Shown piece after piece: positions 51,866-60,405 of a stretch of 64,000 bases of DNA. The stretch lies in assembly GCA_964448935.1 (NCBI GenBank), contig CAYVBE010000002.1:4672-68671 (forward strand), in the 5' to 3' direction. The translations under genes were made by a program, and so were the position numbers. This stretch comes from CAYVBE01 sp964448935 (lineage in GTDB: Bacteria; Planctomycetota; Brocadiia; SM23-32). Every line of letters begins with the position of its first letter. The first letter of the stretch is position 1. Under the pieces are notes generated by a model. That model was not told the DNA's origin. It made no database searches and saw nothing but the letters and a program-made list of their open reading frames with translations.

Positions 51866-54736
51866 TCAGGGGCGAGGGAGTTCGGCACCGGGCTTCGGGC
51901 AGAGGTCTTCCAGACCCTCCAATCGGCTGCTTTCCCGGCGGGTCACCTCGTCCACGTCTGCGGCGGTGCGCATGACGGTTGGGGTGATGAACGCGATAAG
52001 CTCCGTGGTGGTGGCGCTGGTATCCCGTTTGCTGAACAGGGGTTTGATGACGGGGATATGGCCCAGGACGGGCACCCGGTTGATGGTCTCCTGCTCGTCC
52101 CGGCGGAAGATGCCGCCGATCACTATGGTCTGGCCGTCGTCCACCGCCAGCTCCGAGTTGAACTGCCGGGTGTCCAGGATGAAGCCGCCGAACAGCACCT
52201 CGCCGGGGCGGGTCTGGGACTGCTCGATCTGCATGGTGGTCACCACCTTGTTGTTTTTGTTGATGTGCGGGGTGATGACCAGTTTGGTGCCCACGTCGCG
52301 GTATTCAAAGCTGTCGTTGCGCGCCGTGGTGCCAGGCTCCCGCTGGGTCTCGGTGATGAAGGGCACCTCGGCACCGACGAAGATGGTGGCCTCCCGGTTG
52401 TTGTTGACCGCCAGCGTGGGCTCGCTGACGATGTCCGCGCCGAATTCCCGCTCCATGAACTGTATGAGATTGGACAGGTCTATGTCGGCGGTGAGCACGC
52501 TGTCTCTGGTGACTTCGCTCCACTCGAACCCGAAGTTGGCCAGCAAGCCGCTGTTGAAGTCCTGGGTCTCGAAGATGGTGGAATCCGAGGTCCATCGCAC
52601 GCCCTTGCGGCTCTCGTCGCTGCGGGTGACTTCGATCAGCCGCACTCGCAACAGCACCTTGGGCGATTCGACGTCCAGTTGCTTGATGAGCTGCTCCAGC
52701 ACGTTGCGGTGCTGGACGGAGGTGGTGATCAACAGCGCGTTGATGCGCGGGTCGGGCACGACGCGCACCTTGCCGATCAGGTTGCTGATAGGCCGTTCAT
52801 CCTCCTGGCCCCGGCGGGTGCCCATGAGCCAGGAGACATAGGCGCTCCCGGCGTCTTCCTCCTCGCGGCCGCGCTGCCCGCCGGCGCCGGGTGGGGCGAA
52901 CAGCGTGTTGAGCTGATCGGCCAGCTCAACCGCGTCGGCGTGTTCCAGCTCATACACCATGGTGTTGGCGTATTCCGGCATGGCGCGGTCCAGCCGCTGC
53001 AGCAGGTCCTCGATGATGGAAAAGTTCTCCGCGTTATTGGTGATGACGATGACCGAATTGGTGGAAGGTTCCTGGACGAAGCGGACCTTGCCGTAGAGGC
53101 GGCCCACCTGGTCGTCGCCCTGAGCGCGGGAACGATAGAACCAGTAGGGCTGGCGCTGCTGGGTGTCCTCGATGCCGAATATCTGATTGAGCACATCGGT
53201 CATCTCCTTGGCGTCCACGTTCTCGATGTGGTAGATGCGGGGGGATATTTCGTCCTGGTCCACCGTCTGGTCGAGCTGCTCGATCAGGGCCTCGATCTGC
53301 TCGAAATCCTCGGGTGGGGCGATGACGATGAGGGTGTTGGTGCGGCGCTCGGCGACGAACTGCGTCTGCGGCTCTTGGGAGCGCCGGTAGAAGTAATAGT
53401 ACCCGGACCGCCCCCCGCCGGAGCCGGCGTAGAGGTCGTTGAGCTGCGAGGCAACATCCTCGGCGTCCGAATACTGCAGGGCGTAGCTGCGGGTCTGCAT
53501 CTCCTGCGACTCCTCGGTGTCCAACATGCCGATGATGCCCCGGACAAGCTCGTAATTCTCCGGGGTGGACATGATGATGAGCGCGTTAGAGCGGTCGTCG
53601 GCGGTGATTTCGACGGTCTCGGAAAGCTGCTTGGTGCGGGGGCGCTTGCGCAACAGATCGCTGAGTGTGCGGGCGAGTTCCGACGCCTCCGCGTTCTGGA
53701 TATTGACCACGTTCAGCTTCAGGTCCGGCGGTTTTTCCCGGTCCAGGCGCTCGATAAGGCCCCGTGCGGCTTCGAGCTTTTCCTTCGGCGCGCGTACCAC
53801 CACCCAGTTGGCCGCGGCATACGCGACCACCGCCACGGCGGCGCCCTCCTGCGGTCGCCTCTGTTGCCCGCCGCGCTGGCGTCCCTGGCCCTCGTCCAAC
53901 AGTATGGCTTCCAAGATCGGCGCCACCTCGGCGGCTTCGGCGTGCTGCAGCTGGAATATCTCCACCTGCGTGCCCTCGATTTCCAGCACGTCGAGCTGAC
54001 CGATCAACTCCCCTATCTTGGAGAGTGTGTCGGCCGAGCCGGTGATGACCAGCTTGTTGGAACGCGTGTCGGCCAAGACCTTGGTTTTCTCATCTATCAA
54101 CGGCTTGATGAGTTCCTGGAGCGACTCGACGTCGGCGTATTGTAGGTCGAACATGCGGGTCTCGACGCCCAGCATGGCGGCCTGCTCCGCGGTGACCAGA
54201 TGGATCACGTCGTCCATCTCGACGATGGAGACGCCTTCCAGCCGCAGTGCGCTGTATATCAGCTGCACAGCACGCTCCGGTGCCATGGGTTCCGGCGCGG
54301 CGATGCTGATCTGGGCCTGGACGTCCTTGCTCTTAACGACCACCTTGCCCGTGTGATCGCGCAGGAACTTGATGATCTGGTCAACGTTGGCGTTATTGAG
54401 ATTGAGCTTGGCGGTGTCAGGCTTCTCCGGCTCCTCCAACTCTCCGGGTTTGTCCGCGTCGCTTTCGTCGGCCGGCTCTTCTTCGGCTTCGTCGTTTTCG
54501 GATCTCTGTTCCTCTGCATCGGCGGCTTCATCCTCGGGCTCCTGCGGTTCCACGCCCGCCCCCTCCGCGGCAGCGGGTTCGGACGGGGCTTCTTCGGTAA
54601 CCTCCTGGGCCAGCGCCAGGCCCGGCGGCGCGGCGGGCGGCGAATGGCCGACTCCCTGGAGGCCGAAGCTGAACAGTGAAAGCAGCACCAACAACAGCAT
54701 CAAGCGCCCTGCCCTGCTTAGAAGCTTTGTGTTCAT
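51866..54736 (-). CDS. gspD: Type II secretion secretin with six secretin_N-type repeats
   Basis: A protein of 956 aa. ATG 54736 (GGGAGA 7 nt upstream) gives a signal peptide (LMLLLVLLSLFSFGLQ), an acidic Glu/Pro-rich linker (about residues 45-107), then N0 (about 108-185). Six secretin_N-type repeats follow, each ending in a line like LIGQLD or LIERLD (for example FDLQYADVESLQELIKPLI, YALQYSDAEDVASQLNDLY, YELEHADAVELADQLNTLF), where most GspD proteins have about three N1-N3 modules. The secretin beta-barrel (LLRVRLIEVTRSDESRKGVRW, GDIVSEPTLAVNNN-like region, ELAVDDGQTIVIGGIF, PVLGHIPVIKPLF) ends it. GspD forms the outer-membrane channel. It is the last gene of the T2SS operon, 16 nt after gspC-like. 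Confidence 0.95.
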   Translation of the reverse strand: MNTKLLSRAGRLMLLLVLLSLFSFGLQGVGHSPPAAPPGLALAQEVTEEAPSEPAAAEGAGVEPQEPEDEAADAEEQRSENDEAEEEPADESDADKPGELEEPEKPDTAKLNLNNANVDQIIKFLRDHTGKVVVKSKDVQAQISIAAPEPMAPERAVQLIYSALRLEGVSIVEMDDVIHLVTAEQAAMLGVETRMFDLQYADVESLQELIKPLIDEKTKVLADTRSNKLVITGSADTLSKIGELIGQLDVLEIEGTQVEIFQLQHAEAAEVAPILEAILLDEGQGRQRGGQQRRPQEGAAVAVVAYAAANWVVVRAPKEKLEAARGLIERLDREKPPDLKLNVVNIQNAEASELARTLSDLLRKRPRTKQLSETVEITADDRSNALIIMSTPENYELVRGIIGMLDTEESQEMQTRSYALQYSDAEDVASQLNDLYAGSGGGRSGYYYFYRRSQEPQTQFVAERRTNTLIVIAPPEDFEQIEALIEQLDQTVDQDEISPRIYHIENVDAKEMTDVLNQIFGIEDTQQRQPYWFYRSRAQGDDQVGRLYGKVRFVQEPSTNSVIVITNNAENFSIIEDLLQRLDRAMPEYANTMVYELEHADAVELADQLNTLFAPPGAGGQRGREEEDAGSAYVSWLMGTRRGQEDERPISNLIGKVRVVPDPRINALLITTSVQHRNVLEQLIKQLDVESPKVLLRVRLIEVTRSDESRKGVRWTSDSTIFETQDFNSGLLANFGFEWSEVTRDSVLTADIDLSNLIQFMEREFGADIVSEPTLAVNNNREATIFVGAEVPFITETQREPGTTARNDSFEYRDVGTKLVITPHINKNNKVVTTMQIEQSQTRPGEVLFGGFILDTRQFNSELAVDDGQTIVIGGIFRRDEQETINRVPVLGHIPVIKPLFSKRDTSATTTELIAFITPTVMRTAADVDEVTRRESSRLEGLEDLCPKPGAELPRP

Positions 54737-54752
54737 CGTTCTGTCTCCCATT

Positions 54753-55469
54753 TTACTCTGATCGTTGCTCCTGCCACCGCCGGCGGGCTTCTTCCATGCG
54801 TTCCCGCATCCTGGCCCGTTCCTCGGGCGGCATGTTCTGCAGTCTGTCCTCGATTCTCTGCCGGAACTGCTCCCAGCGGGCGCCGCGCTGCGGGCGGTTC
54901 CGGCGCGACTGGGTCTGCACCTCAACCTGCGGTGGTGCCTCCGTCGGCTTCTCCCGCTCGGCGGGCTCCGCGGTCGGCGCTCTTCGCGCCGTGGGCGGCC
55001 CGGGCCGGGGTCCGTGGTTCCCCCTACCTCCACCGCCGGAGCCCATCTTCGGCCATAGGGTCAGGGTCTTCTTGTTCCCCTCTTTCTCGATGACGACCGA
55101 GTCCAGGCCGATTTCGGTCAACTTCCAGCCGTCCGACAGCCCGGCACCAACGCCGTGGAACTTCGCGTCATTTGCCGCCCTGCCAATCAGCGCTTCTTGC
55201 CCCAGGATGCCGAACAAGTGCAGCTCCCTCTGCTTCTGTTGGCCGAAATGGCCCTTCCGGCCGATCACCATGTATTGCTCGACCTTGTCCCCCGCGTCGC
55301 GTTCGGCGTCAAGCCCGGCATGTGTTCCGCCGGATACGTCCGGCGCCAGCTCGTCCAGGCCGGCCCAGGCAATCCCCTGCCAGACAACGCAAAGGCCCAG
55401 CAGCACGGCCGCCAGCAGCAGCCAGAAGTCCACACCCGGCCTGCGCACCCTCCCGATAATTCCAGCCAT
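54753..55469 (-). CDS. gspC: GspC-like inner-membrane T2SS component
   Basis: A protein of 238 aa. A single N-terminal transmembrane helix (FWLLLAAVLLGLCVVWQGIAWAG) is followed by a GspC homology-region-like segment (LHLFGILGQEALIGRAANDAKFHGVGAG ... WKLTEIGLDSVVIEKEGNKKTLTL). The C-terminal third is Arg/Pro/Gln-rich and ends in a charged helix (EERARMRERMEEARRRWQEQ), unlike the PDZ or coiled tail of typical GspC. GspC links the inner-membrane platform to the secretin, consistent with its position just before gspD. The assignment rests on location, topology and the HR-like pattern rather than clear identity. Confidence 0.65.
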   Translation of the reverse strand: MAGIIGRVRRPGVDFWLLLAAVLLGLCVVWQGIAWAGLDELAPDVSGGTHAGLDAERDAGDKVEQYMVIGRKGHFGQQKQRELHLFGILGQEALIGRAANDAKFHGVGAGLSDGWKLTEIGLDSVVIEKEGNKKTLTLWPKMGSGGGGRGNHGPRPGPPTARRAPTAEPAEREKPTEAPPQVEVQTQSRRNRPQRGARWEQFRQRIEDRLQNMPPEERARMRERMEEARRRWQEQRSE

Positions 55470-55477
55470 GGTGTCTC

Positions 55478-56098
55478 CTATCCCTCGGACACGCGCTCGT
55501 AGGCCACGATGTCCAGACTGACGCGCACCTGTGTGGGTTTGTTTTCCTCGTGGTGGAGCCGCAGACGGTCCACGCGCATAAAGCGCGGCCCCTTTTCCAG
55601 CGCGTGCAGCAGCTTGATCAGCGAATCTATCTTCGTTTCAGTCTCGACCTGGAAGCCGACCGGGCGAAAGTGCTCCGGCTTGAGCCCCAGGCGCGAGATG
55701 CGCTTCACGGTGAGCGATTTGATGTTCGCTCCGGCTCCCTGGAACACCTTCTCCAGCCTTGCCTCCAGCTCGGGCAGCTCGGCGGGGTTCTCGGGCGGCT
55801 TTTCCTCCGTATCTTTGCCCTCCTCAGCGTCGGGTTTTTGCTCAGCCGGTTCGGTCGGCGGGGGCCCGGCCAACAGCCCGATCTGTCCGGCCAGCCGGTC
55901 GCGCCGCACCAGCAGGCTGCCCCGCTGCTGCGTGCGCTCGCGCAGGGCGGAGAGTGTCTCCAGGCGCGGCTCCAGGCGTTGCCCCAGTTCGGACCAGTGC
56001 CGGGCCAACGGCACGACGCCCCACGCAATAAGCACGGTCAGGCCGGCCACCACGGCACCGGCTATCAGCGTTATCTTCTCCCGACGGGACATGTGCAC
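55478..56098 (-). CDS. gspM: GspM/PilO-like inner-membrane assembly protein
   Basis: About 206 aa. After the short N-terminal cytoplasmic piece a transmembrane helix (ITLIAGAVVAGLTVLIAWGVV) leads to a coiled coil (LGQRLEPRLETLSALRERTQQRGSLL) and an alpha/beta ferredoxin-like domain (FQVETETKIDSLIKLLHALEK), the usual GspM/PilO pattern. GTG 56098 has AAAGGAG about 10 nt upstream; ATG 56092 or a TTG at 56119 overlapping the gspL stop are also possible. It forms the platform with GspL and GspF. Confidence 0.75.
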   Translation of the reverse strand: MHMSRREKITLIAGAVVAGLTVLIAWGVVPLARHWSELGQRLEPRLETLSALRERTQQRGSLLVRRDRLAGQIGLLAGPPPTEPAEQKPDAEEGKDTEEKPPENPAELPELEARLEKVFQGAGANIKSLTVKRISRLGLKPEHFRPVGFQVETETKIDSLIKLLHALEKGPRFMRVDRLRLHHEENKPTQVRVSLDIVAYERVSEG

Positions 56099-56115
56099 GC
56101 TAAGAAAGCTCCTTT

Positions 56116-57510
56116 TCAACGCAACTCACAGTCCACCTGGAACGTCAGCCCGCCCTGGCCCCTGGCCGCCTGCCGAAACTGGGCGGAAGCGAACATGTCC
56201 GACCCCGCCAGAGCCGCCTCCGCCTTCGAGACCACCTCGACCGAGGGCGCCTTGCCGCGGATGGTCACGCGGTTCCGGGAGTCCATCTCGATATCCGTGA
56301 TCTTGACCTGCCCGGGGAACGCCTCGACCACGCTGCGCAGGACGTCCAGCGTTGACCGGTAGGCGGCCTGTTCCTTCTGCATTATCTCGACCTCTTCCTG
56401 CAGAACCTGGAAGTCCTGCGTGGACTCGCGGCCGGCCTCAATGGCTGCCGAGACGGCCTCGATGCGTGCCCGCCGCAGCCCGAACGCCATCGCTATCGCG
56501 GCGACAAACAGCACCAGGACCAGCGCCGCCAGCGTGCCCGTTCGGCGCGCATCCGTCCGGCGGCCCGCAGTCTTCCATCGCCGCAGGGCCGGCACGCGCA
56601 CCGGTTCTCCCGCCGACCGCCGGCGCGTCAGCTCCAGTGCCCCCGCGCAGACCGCGCGTCCGGCCGGCACTACCTTCAGGCGGGTTGCCTGTGAAATGCG
56701 CTCCACCAGGTCGATGCCCGACGCAAGGATGAGTTTTTCCGGCATCCCATTGTGCAACGCCAGGGAGTAGTGGCGGAGGCTCTGCGCTATCTCGTCGGCC
56801 AGCCGGTCGGGTGCGGCCGATCCCGCCGCCGGTATATGGCGTGCATACGTCACGCCCTCGGGCGCCACCACGACCAGGGCTGCCGTGTCCTCGTCCACTT
56901 CGGCCACGGCGACGCCGGCTTCGCCCGGAGAGAGGTCAGGCGCGAGTTGCGCCAGGGCGGCCTCGCGCGACTCGATGGCGACGGGGGTCCGTCCTGCCCG
57001 GCGCACCGCGTCCTCCATCCGCTCAATCTCATCGGCCGGAAGCGCCAGCACGAGCACCTGCGATGACGATGTCTGCGGGTCCGTGCTCTGTACCGCATAT
57101 GCCCAGACGGCGCTCTCTACGGCATAGGGAAGCTCGGTTTCCAGCCGCAGTCCGAGTATCTGGCGTATCTCCGGGTCGGATTCGGTGGGCAGGTCCAGCA
57201 CGCGGCAGAATGAGCGTTCCATGCCGGCTACGATCACGGCCTGGCGGCCCTTCCCGAAGCCCCGGGCGCGCAAGGTCTCTCTGTCCGGATCGCCCTTGAA
57301 CCGGGCGACGCGCCGCACCGACGGAGGGGATTCCCCCGGGTCGCCCTCGGCCACACGCCAGCCGTCCGGCAGGCGCTCCCAGATGGTCACGGGCCCCGCA
57401 TCCGCCCCGGCGCCGGGGATTCGCTTGCGAACCCCGTTGACCAGTCCGCACCACGCGTCGGCCACGCCTTTCGGGGAAGCATCGGCTGTGCTCTGTCGGT
57501 CTTCGTTCAT
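56116..57510 (-). CDS. gspL: GspL-like T2SS protein (PilM and PilN halves fused)
   Basis: A protein of 464 aa. The cytoplasmic N-terminal half is actin-like, similar to PilM (MERSFCRVLDLPTESDPEIRQILGLRLETELPY, EKLILASGIDLVERIS). After a transmembrane helix (GTLAALVLVLFVAAIAMAFGL) a periplasmic PilN-like coiled-coil and ferredoxin-like domain follows (VVEAFPGQVKITDIEMDSRNRVTIRGKAPSVEV). GspL anchors the GspE ATPase to the inner membrane. ATG 57510, 4 nt after the gspK stop, suits tight operon coupling. Confidence 0.85.
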   Translation of the reverse strand: MNEDRQSTADASPKGVADAWCGLVNGVRKRIPGAGADAGPVTIWERLPDGWRVAEGDPGESPPSVRRVARFKGDPDRETLRARGFGKGRQAVIVAGMERSFCRVLDLPTESDPEIRQILGLRLETELPYAVESAVWAYAVQSTDPQTSSSQVLVLALPADEIERMEDAVRRAGRTPVAIESREAALAQLAPDLSPGEAGVAVAEVDEDTAALVVVAPEGVTYARHIPAAGSAAPDRLADEIAQSLRHYSLALHNGMPEKLILASGIDLVERISQATRLKVVPAGRAVCAGALELTRRRSAGEPVRVPALRRWKTAGRRTDARRTGTLAALVLVLFVAAIAMAFGLRRARIEAVSAAIEAGRESTQDFQVLQEEVEIMQKEQAAYRSTLDVLRSVVEAFPGQVKITDIEMDSRNRVTIRGKAPSVEVVSKAEAALAGSDMFASAQFRQAARGQGGLTFQVDCELR

Positions 57511-57514
57511 GTCG

Positions 57515-58900
57515 TCAATCCAACTCCCGCCACGAGGTGATTCTCACGGTGTCTTCGGTACGGTCAATGACAGCGCGCACACAGCAGAAGCTCTCCGGCT
57601 GTGCCTCGATCGGGCCGGGCACGCCGAAGGAGCGCACGCTGAAGACATCCGACCGGACCGTTACCAGCGGGCACAGCTTCTTGAAGGTCGCCTCCTCGAT
57701 GCCGGCGATGTCCAGAAGCTCGGCCACGCTCTGAAAGTTCGCCTCGGCCCTGCGGTCCACGATGGCGTTGGCCACGGCCTCGTCCACGTCCGGCAGGCAG
57801 CGCAGCACGACGACGGGCGCGGTGTTCAGGTTGATCCGCCCTTGCAGGACCTCGTCGTCTGTAGTCGTCACCTGGTCGGCGATACTCTTGAACTGTTCGA
57901 CGCTGAACGCCTTTCCGCCGGCCTGGGCACGGGTGTCGTTGTCATTTCGGTTCTGCGCCTGCTGGTTGTCCCCTCTGTTCCTGCGGTTGCGGCCGCCCTG
58001 GTTTCTCTGCTCCTGCCGGCGGTTGCTGCTCTGGTCCACGCGGTCCTCTCGGCCACCGCCCTGGTTTCTCCTGATCAGATCCACGTCGAGGAGATCGGCG
58101 ATGGTGGAGAACTGGTTGTTCTTTCGGTGCTCCACGATGGACTCCGCCTGGTCTTCGGAGATGCCGCTCAGCCGGCTGCTCAGCTCGGAGGCGTCGGCCT
58201 CGTTCAGATTGACCCGCTCCTTGCCGTCCACCGTCACGTTGCGCGCCGCCGAGACGCAGGTCAGATGCGCGGCCAGGCCGCGGTCCAGATAGCCGTCCTG
58301 GTTGTCCGGCGGCCAGCCGGCGTCGCCGTCGTCCTCCCACGGGTCCAGAATGCCGTTCCAGTTGGCATCCTCGCCGAAGAGAAGCACCTCGTCCATCCCT
58401 TCCGCCAGCAGGAGCTCCCGCAGATCGCGCACCGGCTCGGACTCTCCCCCCAACCCCGCGATGGCGGCCGCGATGGCCGGGTCCATGCCGGGCAGATTCT
58501 GGAGCTGCTCGGCGGTGGCGGTGTTGACGTTCAGCCGCGCCGCCTCGTCGCAAATCCCGAACTCCGGCTCGGCCTGCGGCAGGTCGTGCGCGGGGTCCAC
58601 CAGCAGCGTGTAGCTGCCCTGCCCCAGCTCGACGTCACTGTAGAGGCGGTCCGACGTCTCGCGCAGTTCCGCCAGGCCCTGGGAGGCGTCGCGTGTCTGC
58701 TTCAGCTCCGCGATCGCCCGCGCCACCCCGGCCCGCGCCAGGAAGAGCGCCCGGGTGGCGTCCACCGTGCTGCGCGTTCCGCGCAGATTCAGCCGGGAGG
58801 TGAAGCTGAGGTTCAGCGCCACGCCGCCGATCACGGTCATCAGCCACAGGACCATGACCAGGGCCACGCCGCGCCGCGGTTTGTGAAACCGTCTGCTCAC
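57515..58900 (-). CDS. gspK: GspK minor pseudopilin with three helix-hairpin-helix units
   Basis: A protein of 461 aa. The N-terminus is prepilin-like, HKPRRG-VALVMVLWLMTVIGG, with Gly before the mature residue and no Glu5, as expected for GspK. Three ComEA-type helix-hairpin-helix segments are visible: LNVNTATAEQLQNLPGMDPAIAAAIAG, VNLNEADASELSSRLSGISEDQAESIVEHR, and INLNTAPVVVLRCLPDVDEAVANAIVDRR. A long Gln/Asn/Arg-rich insert (about residues 290-330) separates the second and third. GspK caps the pseudopilus tip with GspI and GspJ. The start is GTG 58900. Confidence 0.88.
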   Translation of the reverse strand: MSRRFHKPRRGVALVMVLWLMTVIGGVALNLSFTSRLNLRGTRSTVDATRALFLARAGVARAIAELKQTRDASQGLAELRETSDRLYSDVELGQGSYTLLVDPAHDLPQAEPEFGICDEAARLNVNTATAEQLQNLPGMDPAIAAAIAGLGGESEPVRDLRELLLAEGMDEVLLFGEDANWNGILDPWEDDGDAGWPPDNQDGYLDRGLAAHLTCVSAARNVTVDGKERVNLNEADASELSSRLSGISEDQAESIVEHRKNNQFSTIADLLDVDLIRRNQGGGREDRVDQSSNRRQEQRNQGGRNRRNRGDNQQAQNRNDNDTRAQAGGKAFSVEQFKSIADQVTTTDDEVLQGRINLNTAPVVVLRCLPDVDEAVANAIVDRRAEANFQSVAELLDIAGIEEATFKKLCPLVTVRSDVFSVRSFGVPGPIEAQPESFCCVRAVIDRTEDTVRITSWRELD

Positions 58901-58910
58901 GTTTTGCTCG

Positions 58911-59519
58911 CTATTCAGCGGGTATGGAGACCGTGGTCTCCAGGTAAAGGGGAGGCTCCTGCTCCGCCTCGTCGGCGACCGTAATACCGATCAGGATCGC
59001 CCGGGGCAGCTCGCCATCGGGCTGCCAGTCCGGAAGCCATTCCACGCCGTCGTAGAACTCCAGGTTCAGAGCCGCCACGCAGGTCCCGGCCGGCAGGATG
59101 GGGCCGCCTTCGTGGATATCGTCGTCCACCGTGGGGTCCTCGCGGCGGATGAGCCACTCGTCCTCGGTGTTCGGATCATTGTCTATGTAGTAGCCGATTT
59201 CGCAGAGCCCGCCGGCTTCGGGATCGTCGCTCGCTCGACTCCGGTGGGCGATGAACTCCAGTGTGTCCGCATCCAGGCCCTCGTACTGCACGTCGAGCGC
59301 GATCATGCCCATCTGCTCGTGGCGGATCGCCGACCGGACGTCCCGCGCCATGGCCGCGAGTGCCCGCCTGCCGCGGCTCACCATGGTGTCAATCGTCCGT
59401 GCCCGCCGCGCCGACCGGACCGAGGCCGAGAACACGGCGTATCCCGCCGTCGCCAGCGTGGCCAGCATCATGCTCGCCACCAGCAGCTCCACCAGTGTGA
59501 ATGCGCGTCTGCTTCGCAC
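58911..59519 (-). CDS. gspJ: GspJ minor pseudopilin
   Basis: A protein of 202 aa. Prepilin-type N-terminus RRAFTLVELLVASMMLATL with Glu at mature position 5; the residue before the cleavage site is Ala rather than Gly. Body of the protein is consistent with a minor pseudopilin (YYIDNDPNTEDEWLIRREDP, LNLEFYDGVEWLPDWQ). GspJ sits with GspI and GspK at the pseudopilus tip. GTG 59519 begins 2 nt after the gspI stop. Confidence 0.85.
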   Translation of the reverse strand: MRSRRAFTLVELLVASMMLATLATAGYAVFSASVRSARRARTIDTMVSRGRRALAAMARDVRSAIRHEQMGMIALDVQYEGLDADTLEFIAHRSRASDDPEAGGLCEIGYYIDNDPNTEDEWLIRREDPTVDDDIHEGGPILPAGTCVAALNLEFYDGVEWLPDWQPDGELPRAILIGITVADEAEQEPPLYLETTVSIPAE

Positions 59520-59521
59520 CG

Positions 59522-59887
59522 TTATCGGTCCGCTTGAAGTGTCATGAGTTCGCAGCTCCGCGGCCTGCCGCGGTCCGTCCAGCTTACCTTAACCCAGACC
59601 GTATACAGACCTGCCGTATCCGTCTCGGCCACCTCGCGCGTCCACTCGAACGCGCCGAAGGGCTCCTCAAAGCCGCCGCTCTCCTCGCCGGGAATCGGCG
59701 CCGTCTCCGCCAGCGCCTCCTCCATAAGGCCCTGCGCCAGAAACGTCGCCTGCGTGTGGCTGCGGGCGTTGTCCGTCGAGCGCAGGCACGCGGTAATGGC
59801 CTCCAGACCCGCGACCACGCTGATGCCGAAGATGACCACCGCGGCCATCATCTCGACCAGCGTGAATGCTTTCCGCATCGGCGTCAT
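59522..59887 (-). CDS. gspI: GspI minor pseudopilin
   Basis: A protein of 121 aa, the normal size of GspI. N-terminus KAFTLVEMMAAVVIFGISVVAGLEA with Ala before the cleavage site and Glu5. The tail TVWVKVSWTDRGRPRSCELMTL is typical of GspI (a WxxxGxxR-like end). ATG 59887 begins 7 nt after the gspH stop. Confidence 0.88.
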   Translation of the reverse strand: MTPMRKAFTLVEMMAAVVIFGISVVAGLEAITACLRSTDNARSHTQATFLAQGLMEEALAETAPIPGEESGGFEEPFGAFEWTREVAETDTAGLYTVWVKVSWTDRGRPRSCELMTLQADR

Positions 59888-59894
59888 TGCCCGC

Positions 59895-60401
59895 TCACTC
59901 TCGCTCTATCGAAACCCGGCCGGTCGCGCCGACCACCTCGACCAGCAGCACCTCACCGTCCGGATCGGTCACCTCGATGAGGGCGTCCTCGGACGTCCCG
60001 TCGGCGCGGAACCAGATCGTGTTCCACTCCTCCCCGGCCGCTTCACCGTCCTCCGTTGCCTTTTCCACAAACAGCGTCACCCGGCCCGGCAACTGCGCCT
60101 CCATCAGGCCCTGCGGGCCTTCCCGCTCCTCCGCCTGCCTCCAGGGAAGGCCCGGCCGGTAGGCCGACACCCGGCATCGGGCGGTCTCCGGATCGAGTGA
60201 GACCGCCACGGACTGCCGCCGGCCCGTGGCCGCCGCGCAGGCAAAGTCCAGCGCCTGTTTGAGCCGCGCGGCCGCGGTTCCTATGCCATCGCGGTCGGCG
60301 GCCGATACCAGCGACGGCACGATGGCGCCCGCCAGGACCGACATCACTACCAGCACCACCATCAGCTCGAGCAATGTCAGCCCACGCCGCCCGCACGCCA
60401 C
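59895..60401 (-). CDS. gspH: GspH minor pseudopilin
   Basis: A protein of 168 aa from GTG 60401, 4 nt after the gspG stop; the frame extends upstream inside gspG but has no pilin character there. The N-terminus GRRGLTLLELMVVLVVMSVLA has Gly before the cleavage site and Glu5. The body carries the GspH pattern (LKQALDFACAAATGRRQSVAVSLD). It joins the pseudopilus shaft to the tip complex. Confidence 0.85.
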   Translation of the reverse strand: MACGRRGLTLLELMVVLVVMSVLAGAIVPSLVSAADRDGIGTAAARLKQALDFACAAATGRRQSVAVSLDPETARCRVSAYRPGLPWRQAEEREGPQGLMEAQLPGRVTLFVEKATEDGEAAGEEWNTIWFRADGTSEDALIEVTDPDGEVLLVEVVGATGRVSIERE

Positions 60402-60405
60402 CGTG

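Noticed and set aside
54753..55469. Clear-cut GspC
   Set aside because: No PDZ domain and an odd tail; kept as GspC-like with reduced confidence.
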